From positions 1 to 63,903 of IMG/VR virus record IMGVR_UViG_3300042898_001199: a stretch of DNA of 63,903 bases, one strand, 5' to 3'. A model generated the notes under the pieces. The model was not told the DNA's origin. It worked only from the letters and a program-made list of their open reading frames with translations, and ran no database searches. Positions 24,101-32,779 of this stretch are shown one piece after another (positions within the stretch are counted from its first letter, which is position 1; each line of letters begins with the position of its first letter). A program made the translations under genes and the position numbers. This DNA is from a virus.

Positions 24101-27100
24101 CAGACTCGTCTTCAACAATTAATTTAGAAGGTATTTCAATATAAGCAACTGCCGATTCAATAGGAGCGTTTTCCATAAAACCTTCTTCCTGTACATTGCC
24201 TAATCTTTTAGTTGCGGCATCAACTGTTATTTTACCGCTTTTATTTAATGGGATATTTAACTTCTTAGATAAACTACTAAAGTCAATTTCATTAGATTTA
24301 AATATTTCAGCTATAATTTTCTTCCCAACATCAACTCTTTTCTTAAAGGTTTCATCGTTAGAGTTTATAAAGTAGTCTTTAATAACACTATGAAGTTCTT
24401 TTGCGCTTAATTTTCCGCTAAATAATTTGATCCCCTCATTATCTTTTTCTTCTTTAACTGCCGTATTTAAAGCATTTCTAAATACACTTAATGGTATATC
24501 ACCATCTTGAACTGCTAACTCTAAAATATCTATAGCAGCAGCCATACCATCTCGACTACTTAATACTTTTAAATCTGTTGATTTAAATACAACTACTCTC
24601 ACAGGCTTGCCTGGGTATTTGTCAAATATTTTATTTACTAAATTGATAAATGTTTTTGACATCTTAGGAGTTGAAGCCCAGAATGTACCGTCTTTATTAT
24701 ATTTAATAGCAAAGTGCAAACCTCCATTTCCTTCTAATACTACTCTCTTATCTCCTTTTTTATACTTAACGCCATCAACTTCCGTGTCTTTGTCATAAGT
24801 GCCGTAAGATAAATCTCCAACCATTTTATTATCAGGGAACATTGATATTACGACCTCACCCTCTAACTCTTCAATCTTTGCATTTTGAACTAAATACCCC
24901 TCATCTTCCAATTTTTTCAAATCAGATGCAGGTATAAGATTAGCTTCAAAATTTCCACCTAATGAATATTTTGACTTTACTTCATCAGACGTGTTAACGT
25001 TTTCAGCAAATTTATTATCAAGTTTTATTTTTTGACCATAGTAAACTTTGCTTGCAAAAGTCTGGAAGAATTCCATAATCTCTTCTGGAGAAGATGTATC
25101 GTCAATAGGCTTAAGATCAGGGCCAAAATACTTAGCAATAAGTTGGTTGATATACTCAGCAATAGACTTTAAGAAAGATTTATTAGCAGGATCAGACTCT
25201 TTTAATTGAGACAATAAAGCTGTAACCTCAGAAACATATTCCTCAGCACGCTCAACATCGCTATACTCTTCATTAGAAGCTAAATCAGCAGCGATCTCAT
25301 CTATTGATATCTCAAATGGAACGCCATCTTTATCTAAGGCTATTAGTTTTTTACCCTTAGCAAGATCTGCTATTTTATTTTTAAACTGAGCGTATAACTC
25401 AGGCTTATCTCCAAACATTTTAAACAATAGAGCGTGAGTCATCTCATGCGCTACAGTACGAAGATTAGCAGACTCTAAATTAATCGCAATAACTCCAGTT
25501 TCTTCCCCAGGAAGAATTGTGAATAAACCTCTTGAGTCAGCATTAGCACCAACAGAGTTAGCGTAATTTTTAAAATCACTTTCATTATCAAAAACAATAA
25601 TGTTAAAGTTAGGAAGCACAGACTTTAATGTTTTTAAAGCCTTGACAACTTGAGCTACTACTCTCTTCTGAGTAGGGGTCTTTGCCACTTTTGCTAACTC
25701 CTTAGCTCTGTTGTTATCAGAAACATTATATCCGGTAGTATTTGCTTGGTTTAAAATATCGTCTGTTGTAGGCTGAACGTTTTCTTCATTAGAAGTCTCT
25801 ATTTTATTGCCATCCTTATCGAGCAAAGTATCAAAGTCGTATTCTATAGCAAAGTCTACTTTCTCACCAGCTACATTCATCGTGCTGTAATTATCTCCTT
25901 GAGATTCAAACTTCTCGGCTCCCTTGATTCTAGGATGGTAAGATCCATCTTGAAATACTAATCCGTCATGGGCAGCTACAGACTCTTGATCAAATTCTAT
26001 TGCAAAAGCAACAGCGTCTTCTCTAGACAAATTAGGAACAAAGAAACTAAGTTCTGAATTACCATACTTGCCAAATGCACCGTCAGTAGAGTAACCTCTT
26101 TCTTCTAGCCAAGATTTAGCAGCCTCATTTCTTTTAGCGTTTTCTTCATCGCTAAGAGATTTTCTTTGAGGGTTCCAAGCTGTAAGAAGACCAAATACAC
26201 CGTTCTTAATCGTTTCTATAAATGAATTACGGTCAGGAAAAGAAGACTCCGGTAAATTTGCTATAGCATTCTCATCCCAAGCCTCGTCTCTAACTATTTC
26301 TGGGGTGTTGGTTTCTGTTCCTGGAGTTTGCTCAGATTTAACTTCACGCAATAGAGGGGTGATAAGAGCATCGTATTTATCATAGATAGGCTTATAGATA
26401 GCGTACAAATCATCCGGCATGCTGCCTTGTGTATCACCTTTTGTATCTGAATAATTGTCTATATCAGGTATCGCATTACGAAGATCTTCCTGTTCTCTAG
26501 CTCTTAGATCAGCTATGTCTTGATCTTTGTTTTCTTCAACAGGCTTAACCTTTTCTTCTTCATCTTTTTGTTTATTAGCCTGCTCTCTTGCTTTTAACAA
26601 TTGAGCGTTGATTAATTCTTTTGCCTTAGGTAGATTTTCTTCAACCATACCTCCAGATACTTCAGGAGCAAAGTTCACTTCTTTAACAGTGCCATCTTGA
26701 TTCATTGAATAAGAAACCACACCTAGCTCAGAAAGAGAATTAACGAGAACGTCTGACGATTGTCTTCTCTTTTGATCAGCATTAAATGCAGTTAATATCT
26801 TATTATCTAATTCTTCAATTTTTGCAGTAGACTCCACGTCAACTATGCCTAATTTTTCAGCTTCTTTAGTCGCTTGAACTAGTTTGCCTTTTTGAATGTA
26901 TAGGTCTAAAATCTCAGCCTTGGCCAAGTCTCCAGCTTTCTTAAAAGGAATTACTCTTTCTAACTCTTTATAAGTATTGTTAACCTTTTGGAAGTCCTTA
27001 TACTGATCAGTTTCTTTTACATCGGCATTTCTCTTTTCAGCTTGAGCTAAAATTTCCTTGCCGTTTTTACCAACCTCTAATTGCATGAATTTCAAACCAG

Positions 27101-30100
27101 CAGTCTTATCAGTTTTTTCTGAAATAACTTCTGCGGTAGTTGCTATAGATGCGCTAGCTGTTCCGATTAAAGCCCCGATGGCCCCTTGAACTAAAACTTC
27201 TTTAGCCGCCTCAGGAAGAGTGTCATTTTTAATTTCTGCTAAATTCATGATTGTAGACTCTACAACACCAGAAGTTATCTCTTCCCCAGCTTCTTTTGTA
27301 CCTTGAGAGAACACTTTAAACCCAGCATTTCTAGTTATTTCGTATGCGTTTGCAAGAAGTGCCTTGGAAATTTGTTGAGCAGATAAACCATCAGCTAATC
27401 CTCTAGAAATGATTTGAGCTGAATTCTTTTTAATAGTAATTCCCACAGCGTCCGGAAGTTCAGGTACTAAAGCTTCAATAGAAGCTAGTGTGCCTGCTGT
27501 CAAGGTTCCGTACAACATTGCTAATCCTTTGTCATACCCAGCGTCTTCAAATTGCTTAACCATATCTCCTTCCATTACAAGGAAGTTATATGTAATAACT
27601 CCTGCTGCGCCAAAAGACATGGATGCTCCTACATTATACACTAGATTTGGCACTTGAGATATAGCGTTGCTATACCACCACATTCCACTATACTCTTCTA
27701 AATAAGGATTGACAGCCATTTCTGACCATCTTGTTTTTCTAAACTGAGTATTTTGCATATTTGCATCTACCTCGTCCCAAGTATTACTATCATCTGTAAA
27801 CACAGATTCAATAACATTATACGTTTGAATAAAACCTTCCCCAATATTTTTATTTGCAGTGAAAATAGTTTTCACTGTTGATTCAAGAATATTATCCTCT
27901 TTAGCACTTTTTTTCAAATAAGCGTTCCACTCGTCTTCTTTTAATTTTGCAGCGGAATATGCTCCTGAATATCCGCCACCAGAAACTACAGAATATTGAG
28001 GGTTTTCACGAAGATTAATATCTAAATTGTCAATAGTATATTTAATTGATTTTAAATCAGCAAAACCTTTATCTTTAGACACGATATTCAACTTAGAACT
28101 TAAAAAAGCAATCTCTTCGTAATCTTCTTTATGATCATCATAAAACTTTTGAAGCTTACCAGCGTCTCCACCAAGTGACTTGCTAGACTCAACTATCTTA
28201 TTTCTTTCTTCTATTAATTGTTTTTGTTTAGCGAGAATCTCGTTAACCTTATCAGAATTCTCATTTTTAATATAAGATTCTCCCTTTTCATTTTTGTCTA
28301 AATAGGGTTGAAGTTCGCCTTCTAACTTATCTAATTGATTTATTTTTTGATTAACTAAATCTAATAATTCTTGAGCTTTATTTTTATCAACACCATCCTT
28401 AAGGTGCAATCCATCTTCTTGAACATCATAATACTGTTCAATCTCTTTAGATATTTCCTGAACCTCTGTATTAAGTTTTGTTAAATCCTCAGAAATCTTC
28501 GCAGCTTTTGCCGATCCGTCAGTAGATTTCAAAATAATCTGATTGTCAACAACATCGGCATATTGAGCTAGCTCAGTTTCTGTTTCTTTAATGGATTTAT
28601 CAAAGTTTGAAATAAGCTCATTGTTTTTCTTAATCTCTTGTAGGTTAATATCTAATTCAGATTTATCTATATCTAATTTAGATTCTTCATCTGCAATTTT
28701 ACTATTTAAATTTTCTAATCTTCGAGAGTCTTTATCAGCAGTTCTCAAAGCACCAGATGATTTCAAGTCATCCGTCTTTAAATATGCAGATGCACTATAA
28801 AAAGATGTTACATCATTTAAAGCAGATCTTCTAATATTCATAGCCCATTGAGCATCTGCTTGAAAACCTTTATCCATTTCACCATACCCTCTTCCGGCAA
28901 CATTGTTTTCATGAATTTGCTTCATGTGATCAAGATCCTCTTGCTTAAACTTACCAGTCTCAATACCTTTTTCGATGTATTTTAAATCCATGTAATAAGC
29001 AACGTCCTCGTTCAATTTATTGTAAAGATCATCAGCAGCTTTAGCTTTTGCCTGTGCTTCTAATTCCTTAACTTTTGCAAAATCATATTCAATCGGATTG
29101 CCAAATTGATCTACCTCTGGCAACTTAACATTCTGAACGTATTCAGAGTTTGCAATTAAGCGTTTTAAGTCATTTTGATTGCCAATTAAAAACTCTTTTG
29201 GAGAGATGCCCATGCCACTCAATATTTGAGCAGATTCAGACACATTTATATTGTTGAAGAAATCTTCGTCAATTTTATCAACATGTGCGTTGTTAGTAAC
29301 TATTTGCTCTGCACTCTCTCTATTTTTTCTTTTATTAATACCAGCAAAGAAAGTTCCTTCTCCAGGACGGCCAAGTATACCTCCAAGAATGTTAAACTTG
29401 CCGTCTAAAGATTTAGCTTGAGTTTTTTGGACTTCCTTGTTTTTCTTGATCGTGCCTCTAAGAACATCCATAAATGTTTTAGGAGCATTCTCGTCAGCTG
29501 TAGCTACTACTTCCTGCTCTCCCATCAAACCTTCAATGGTTCCTAAGTTATATTGCCCTTGGTGTTTAGTCAAGGCCAAGTCTACAAGAGCTGTAGCGGA
29601 GTTTTCATCCCATTCGGGATTACTAGCTCTAATCTCTTCCTTAAGTTTAGTTTCTTCCTCAGCACTCATGCCGTGAAATAAAGAAACTGTTTTTCTATTA
29701 AGGTCATTCCACGCATCATCATTACCAGTGTAATTACGAATAGTAGAAGAAGATTTTTTGATATAATCATTATAAACAGCGTCACCCACTTGGCCTGTGT
29801 AGTTATTTGCTGTTTTTTTAGCTTTAGTTACATAATCTTTTGAGTAATCGCTTTCTTCATTTTCAGAGAAGTATACAATTTCATAAGTGCCATCTGCATT
29901 ATCCTTATACCCCAATATCTGATCAACTCCATATTCAGGACCTTGATCTACACTCGGGTCGTTTTTTCTTGCAAATGAAAATTTCTTTTGCTTTTCCTTT
30001 TTTTTTCTGCCTGGTTTTTCCGGGTCATCAACTTCTATATCTTCCTCCACAACTTCTGGCTCTTCAAAAAATCCTCCCCCTGTTGATTGGGAAAGTAAAT

Positions 30101-30527
30101 TACTAGCTTTAGATCGAAGATCCTTTAAGTCAGAAGCATCCTGCATGAAGTTCTGTGGTGCTGGGGCAGCAAATGTCTGCGTAGGCTCAGTTGGCGCAGG
30201 CTCACCTGCACTATCTATAACAGAACCCTGCTGAGTATCAGCAGAAACCTGACCGGTTGCTTCTGTAGTCTCTAATGGCTGATCTGTAGGCTGAGATAAT
30301 TCTTCCTCTCCAACCTCTTTTTTTTTTCCAGAAATCAGATTTTCAAAATCCGACAGAGTTTGTACACGCAAATGTTCTGGAGCGTCAGATGAAAACTTCA
30401 AAACCTTGGCAATTCTTGTCTTATAGACATCGTTGCTTGATAATAAAGTATCAAATTCTTCTTTGTCAGAATTAATCTTACCATTTGTTTTCAAATACGA
30501 ATACAATTCTTCTGTTTCTAAAGCCAT
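18114..30527 (-). CDS. Giant polyvalent protein (4137 aa) with zincin and ART-like domains
   Basis: One uninterrupted frame, about 19% of the genome. About 1-350 is acidic and Gln/Pro-rich; about 600-900 is coiled coil. About 950-1130 has long hydrophobic stretches (ASMSFGAAGVITYNFLVMEG; LVQGAIGALIGTASASIATT) that could cross a membrane. HEMTH at 1694-1698 with a later Glu near 1746 (DEIAADL) is a zincin metallopeptidase. Two ADP-ribosyltransferase-like segments begin FYRGS (2282) and FYHYS (2477). Coiled coil follows to about 3000. About 3470-4000 resembles the LPD38-type C-terminus of polyvalent phage proteins. This set fits polyvalent proteins injected with phage DNA to act on host defences. 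The gene lies among internal virion proteins, so it is probably packaged. Confidence 0.85.
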   Translation of the reverse strand: MALETEELYSYLKTNGKINSDKEEFDTLLSSNDVYKTRIAKVLKFSSDAPEHLRVQTLSDFENLISGKKKEVGEEELSQPTDQPLETTEATGQVSADTQQGSVIDSAGEPAPTEPTQTFAAPAPQNFMQDASDLKDLRSKASNLLSQSTGGGFFEEPEVVEEDIEVDDPEKPGRKKKEKQKKFSFARKNDPSVDQGPEYGVDQILGYKDNADGTYEIVYFSENEESDYSKDYVTKAKKTANNYTGQVGDAVYNDYIKKSSSTIRNYTGNDDAWNDLNRKTVSLFHGMSAEEETKLKEEIRASNPEWDENSATALVDLALTKHQGQYNLGTIEGLMGEQEVVATADENAPKTFMDVLRGTIKKNKEVQKTQAKSLDGKFNILGGILGRPGEGTFFAGINKRKNRESAEQIVTNNAHVDKIDEDFFNNINVSESAQILSGMGISPKEFLIGNQNDLKRLIANSEYVQNVKLPEVDQFGNPIEYDFAKVKELEAQAKAKAADDLYNKLNEDVAYYMDLKYIEKGIETGKFKQEDLDHMKQIHENNVAGRGYGEMDKGFQADAQWAMNIRRSALNDVTSFYSASAYLKTDDLKSSGALRTADKDSRRLENLNSKIADEESKLDIDKSELDINLQEIKKNNELISNFDKSIKETETELAQYADVVDNQIILKSTDGSAKAAKISEDLTKLNTEVQEISKEIEQYYDVQEDGLHLKDGVDKNKAQELLDLVNQKINQLDKLEGELQPYLDKNEKGESYIKNENSDKVNEILAKQKQLIEERNKIVESSKSLGGDAGKLQKFYDDHKEDYEEIAFLSSKLNIVSKDKGFADLKSIKYTIDNLDINLRENPQYSVVSGGGYSGAYSAAKLKEDEWNAYLKKSAKEDNILESTVKTIFTANKNIGEGFIQTYNVIESVFTDDSNTWDEVDANMQNTQFRKTRWSEMAVNPYLEEYSGMWWYSNAISQVPNLVYNVGASMSFGAAGVITYNFLVMEGDMVKQFEDAGYDKGLAMLYGTLTAGTLASIEALVPELPDAVGITIKKNSAQIISRGLADGLSAQQISKALLANAYEITRNAGFKVFSQGTKEAGEEITSGVVESTIMNLAEIKNDTLPEAAKEVLVQGAIGALIGTASASIATTAEVISEKTDKTAGLKFMQLEVGKNGKEILAQAEKRNADVKETDQYKDFQKVNNTYKELERVIPFKKAGDLAKAEILDLYIQKGKLVQATKEAEKLGIVDVESTAKIEELDNKILTAFNADQKRRQSSDVLVNSLSELGVVSYSMNQDGTVKEVNFAPEVSGGMVEENLPKAKELINAQLLKAREQANKQKDEEEKVKPVEENKDQDIADLRAREQEDLRNAIPDIDNYSDTKGDTQGSMPDDLYAIYKPIYDKYDALITPLLREVKSEQTPGTETNTPEIVRDEAWDENAIANLPESSFPDRNSFIETIKNGVFGLLTAWNPQRKSLSDEENAKRNEAAKSWLEERGYSTDGAFGKYGNSELSFFVPNLSREDAVAFAIEFDQESVAAHDGLVFQDGSYHPRIKGAEKFESQGDNYSTMNVAGEKVDFAIEYDFDTLLDKDGNKIETSNEENVQPTTDDILNQANTTGYNVSDNNRAKELAKVAKTPTQKRVVAQVVKALKTLKSVLPNFNIIVFDNESDFKNYANSVGANADSRGLFTILPGEETGVIAINLESANLRTVAHEMTHALLFKMFGDKPELYAQFKNKIADLAKGKKLIALDKDGVPFEISIDEIAADLASNEEYSDVERAEEYVSEVTALLSQLKESDPANKSFLKSIAEYINQLIAKYFGPDLKPIDDTSSPEEIMEFFQTFASKVYYGQKIKLDNKFAENVNTSDEVKSKYSLGGNFEANLIPASDLKKLEDEGYLVQNAKIEELEGEVVISMFPDNKMVGDLSYGTYDKDTEVDGVKYKKGDKRVVLEGNGGLHFAIKYNKDGTFWASTPKMSKTFINLVNKIFDKYPGKPVRVVVFKSTDLKVLSSRDGMAAAIDILELAVQDGDIPLSVFRNALNTAVKEEKDNEGIKLFSGKLSAKELHSVIKDYFINSNDETFKKRVDVGKKIIAEIFKSNEIDFSSLSKKLNIPLNKSGKITVDAATKRLGNVQEEGFMENAPIESAVAYIEIPSKLIVEDESDIPAKKRKHISYPGVMKTEDGQRVTVHMLSERKNYKDILSSVKDGEVRTSEKIENDNTPLRDLEYAANFAGARNIPYSVVRINTGIKYKAQVKSQIDDTQRAVLNEVFEQNPELKSIGTVEKYAEYLKNIFPKSLLQNIFYRGSENSDMIEAEDLDPEKGTGAKNLGKGLYWTLNKNKSADYTGGGKGRISAAILNVNNFHVVDIDANWRRGYAGLKELTVSKVTNGADAIIAYKGLDKDNYVDFKTEGENNTYIGEYVGPVDENGLPAYQKFNELTPEMDQIAVDSNKQVHVLGSKKDTEGFKNFVSKSQVKSLVDNAKLTKHMTEDDQGNYLFYHYSPNKISSIDPKYFGKNTSRTGKDERPGLNISMYYTRPDVLDVSGKYGYVVRIPKDNVYPFNEDPLNLYDAAKATFEKMYPGQAFDPNKQAAFIAQEAANLGYPMIVVKWGEDLRAETTEKMKGEFYQRPDKDYPSSIEFNPALEMFEANEVLAEKNKTSTGKSENITTKLQMNNSDKLEYSLLLDESADKVRKGAGILNTVNDLIAKARKIKGFRDMSSWKKREFEENIERDLKNKLAEDIATVAKIYSEMDNSSKAIAIEKAFADATRDGMEFFTVDELKDAVNAQWDKINKAELKAKRGDEKPDVFKLKEKLKELRTELSQTKENIKQAKADEKNKRNSFRYFVKEYLKLAKLSGLNSQQISAIVNRATGAVTSLTDKQIDNFIQYVDKIVANKEFAAKMDALASNRKTALKRRHNEFTEDVLRFVSIPLFDTDNNPLLTDAEMDRYLDAVARLAKPVPDHTGLDMSLADKAFSADLGKKEFLPADYFDLLTDIKSMPIDTLEEYTAFVRSVNKAKRILDSLYNQGLIDAATHEQWASGDLYTMENGLRVYEANHQDQIDTLKEGLTDDLFQKISSITTNDLFVGEQKSLFERLRSLSANELMNLDVKDLLKLNEALDRMEYGFMPEKEVREMVNRVEIRSQEAGLRIVNQLGDIYKKLTKGVNLLLRKLSSEEAAQWEDVLGLKEGDALYQYVVAPIDRSFKKMSDKVNQILDSYYKKTADLSFANRKFLFLKDRVKTAKGSVSAKKYFKHRVGILSHILDSGHKAYQYNENTNDWLGNQLKEDSIERAIYDEEGVLNIVEDVYNNLISNPAFVTNGKLDYRKIYEAYLNDPSSLMSESEQKLYSAFREANRTSGELIINANAVRGVNGELTEFFSPRRYIGKGMSEDSNVELGYGGAVGGTVRSQSSYSRVSKDPAGPLQFNVDSLVANNAFESARDFYISNAISYVNEVFKNAREAARAEGRDADVKTLNALQQSNRNRVDHQLSRSANNFLTKLTKSFAAKLLIGIGRTAAETLTNIGSGIFRTLSLRGFDPKSYREAKNLMEKFGSPVANLNWDFKVKVTTKKGNLTKNTFSQQLENSIASLHNLTAPLTPGEWMSYFRSEFKRLTGEDYSEAKHFDDSDYKYDLDRAASFADQRIQSIKGGSFKGQARANYRWLPDLFSIPKMALTGKGSKSDVSKGLVSSNDTVAQMLNLFNNFVYRDVSNMLYGAKRAGRGITKDDRMNKGADLGRGLFKFATSATSLTMYTVIFAAVKGIERAFFSDDDKEKKKGEETLEMFTNPDKMWKMIASMGINLAANVTTSRYGASGRAMAISLLQFARNMKGAERQPIDEVLQSLYFTEGIDFEKYDAVEKYAALAFATSVPPVYMLMQEAQKLYKDYLDEPGHNKATIYDLWEEGGKLFNEETADLNKMLSATIMATNLILAMDGKQIPFSRDFIKSLQDEVAIQQDVVILSSDGKYNLVAGVLNFDQNGVGVLSVQDNSKFVSAEKRKERSEALTQEATSMFKNYIQDELKNNRYALKDRNDEGKYAVIKFLAEKAKFDAKKKLKYDVDPADYPKLNFENLTFLDDVALGKFLEGFSKEEYDQEVSDYITKSIETDTDYSKYEASEAGGQQALERYYYDLYQYNKKLTNVKPIKTNYFKIIDNKIESK

Positions 30528-30535
30528 ATTATTTT

Positions 30536-32029
30536 TTATTTGAATTTAGTACCGCTACTTTGCCAAAACGTCCACATATCAGGGTTAGCTACATTTGAAT
30601 TTAACTGATTTGCAAAGAGCAAAGAGTTATTTTTAGAAATATTTTTAAGAGTTGGCTTATCAGACCATAAGAAAACGATAATATCATCATTTAAATCAGC
30701 AGGATCTCCACCTTCTAATACACCAACAAGATCTCCTGAGGCAGTGTGTCTTACCGAAGTAATCTTGCCTGTTATAGTTTCACCTTTGGTATTTTTGTAT
30801 GAATTTGATTTCATTGCTTGCCCAGAAGCTAAACTATCTGTAATAGTCATCTCTTGATCAGCAGATAACCCAAGAACATCTGAATTTACTTTTACGGAGC
30901 CATCTCCCTCTAAAGAATAAATATATTTATTAGACAAGTCTGAACTTATCGTTTGATTCATTGCATCAACATCAGCTTTAGTAAATGCAGAACCATCGTT
31001 TTTCTTTATACTTATGGTTCCATTTGTAGTGCCTCCTGTTAAATCGTAATTAACACTATTGAAGTCAATAGGATTATTAGCAATACTTGTTGCAGGAAGA
31101 ATTTGAGCTTGACCAATAACTGGAGTTGTTTGAGTATTGTTAATTTTCACTGTAATATTTTGCGGTGCTTTAGGATCTTTATAAACATCCGCACTTACAC
31201 CTTTAATATCAACTTGATTTAAAACTAAATCTTTTAAATATTCATCAAAATCTTCAAATCCACCGTATTGTGCCTTGTCAAAAATACCTTTTTCTTTTTT
31301 AAAATCAAAAATACCTCTTGCTTTTTGTATTTCTGGATTAGAATTTAAGTTAGCTAAAATTGCAGGGATCTTAGTTTCATTTATTTCCTTTGTTAATGTA
31401 AGAATTTCATCACTCTTTTTGCTAGAAAAATCAGCTTTTTTTAAATCTTCAATTAACACATCTAAACCAGCGGCTCCAACTGAATTTGTGACAGCATCGG
31501 TTACTTTTGGTATCGCTGTTAATAAATCTTTGCTATTATTATACTCTTCAATTGTTTCTCTAATACCCTCAACAGTAGGGTTGGTCATGATTTTATCATG
31601 GAAATAATTATACACATCGTTATCTGCTCCTTTGATCCCATTTATGCCCTCCATTTTTTTTGAAACATCGGCCATCTGAGCTTGAAAACTTTTAAGATCA
31701 TTTATATCAGATTGCAACGCTTTACCAGCAGGTGTTGTTGCGTCCCAAATAGGTAATTCTTGAGATCCCCATTCAGAATAAATATCCGTGATTTTATCAG
31801 CTTTTAATTGAATAGCTTCATTTATTATTGCGCTTGGAGTTAAATCCGCTTTTGCTAATTTAAGACCGCTTAAAGCAACGTCACCCTTAGCTTTATTAGC
31901 TTTCCTCTGCTCAAGCTCGTATCTTAATTTAGCATCTTTCTTATTTGCAACATTTTCTATCTTTCCACCTATATCGGCAGCTTGATAAACATATGGTGTA
32001 GGTATATCCGCATTGGTTTCTAATGCCAT
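30536..32029 (-). CDS. Probable internal virion protein (497 aa)
   Basis: Lys/Ala/Asn-rich, mostly helical first half and beta-rich second half. It sits 8 nt before the giant gene and 1 nt after the previous stop, between known-type ejection proteins, and shares its opening MALET with the giant protein. Probably a cargo or ejection protein; no family recognised. Confidence 0.6.
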   Translation of the reverse strand: MALETNADIPTPYVYQAADIGGKIENVANKKDAKLRYELEQRKANKAKGDVALSGLKLAKADLTPSAIINEAIQLKADKITDIYSEWGSQELPIWDATTPAGKALQSDINDLKSFQAQMADVSKKMEGINGIKGADNDVYNYFHDKIMTNPTVEGIRETIEEYNNSKDLLTAIPKVTDAVTNSVGAAGLDVLIEDLKKADFSSKKSDEILTLTKEINETKIPAILANLNSNPEIQKARGIFDFKKEKGIFDKAQYGGFEDFDEYLKDLVLNQVDIKGVSADVYKDPKAPQNITVKINNTQTTPVIGQAQILPATSIANNPIDFNSVNYDLTGGTTNGTISIKKNDGSAFTKADVDAMNQTISSDLSNKYIYSLEGDGSVKVNSDVLGLSADQEMTITDSLASGQAMKSNSYKNTKGETITGKITSVRHTASGDLVGVLEGGDPADLNDDIIVFLWSDKPTLKNISKNNSLLFANQLNSNVANPDMWTFWQSSGTKFK

Positions 32030-32030
32030 T

Positions 32031-32738
32031 TTATTCTGCTTTAAGGTTTGGATATGCTTGTATAAGAGCTTTACCTGCCGCTGTGGTAGGACCTCCAGCT
32101 TCAGCTAGTTTTTCTGTAAATTTCGCTTGATCGTATCCCAAATCTTGAAAACTCTTAATAATTGTAGGATCTAAATTTATCGATTGAGCTGAGATAGCAG
32201 ATCCGATAGTATCAAAGCCTGATGCAATACCTCCACCAATATTGCTAGCTCCAGCAGCTTTCATATCAGCAATCTGCTGTTGCTTCTGCATGTATGGTTG
32301 AAGCTCATTAATGTCATATGCTTTATCAGCATAATTCTGCAACCCCGAAACTCCTTGTAAATAATTTTGCTGTAACCCTAATTTAGTCTGGGCAGCTTGA
32401 CCTAAAACATCAGCAGAGGCCTGCATACCTGAAGCGTTAGCTTGAACTAAAGCACCAAGACCAGCAGCTCCAGAGGGAGCCATTGTTTGAATATTTTGAG
32501 TAGTGTTTGCTAGGTTTTGATTAATACCCTGCATCTGCTGAGCAAGACCTGGAGCCTCACCTTGTGCTAAGGCTAACTGTCCCTGAACAGCTCTTTGAGC
32601 ATCATTATATTCATATTTTGGTCGAGGGCCTAACTTTTTTTGAAGATCTTTAGCCTGTTTATTTTGGTAAATACCATAACCAATCTGACCTGCGGCTTGT
32701 ACTGCACCTGCTATTGCTAAACCTGCTCCTGGAATCAT
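32031..32738 (-). CDS. Ejection/internal core protein with Ala/Gly/Gln-rich helices (235 aa)
   Basis: Begins MIPGAGLAIAGAVQAAGQIG, a hydrophobic Gly/Ala helix, then a Gln-rich helical body. This composition and position is typical of small internal core proteins of podoviruses (T7 gp14-like in role), which form a channel for DNA ejection. The homology is by type, not by sequence match. Confidence 0.6.
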   Translation of the reverse strand: MIPGAGLAIAGAVQAAGQIGYGIYQNKQAKDLQKKLGPRPKYEYNDAQRAVQGQLALAQGEAPGLAQQMQGINQNLANTTQNIQTMAPSGAAGLGALVQANASGMQASADVLGQAAQTKLGLQQNYLQGVSGLQNYADKAYDINELQPYMQKQQQIADMKAAGASNIGGGIASGFDTIGSAISAQSINLDPTIIKSFQDLGYDQAKFTEKLAEAGGPTTAAGKALIQAYPNLKAE

Positions 32739-32779
32739 AGTAATAATTTGAATGTAAAGTTCAAATATACAAATAAAAT

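Noticed and set aside
18114-30527. Virion RNA polymerase as in crAss-like and N4-like giants
   Set aside because: I saw no DxDGD or single-subunit polymerase motifs in the 4137-residue protein.
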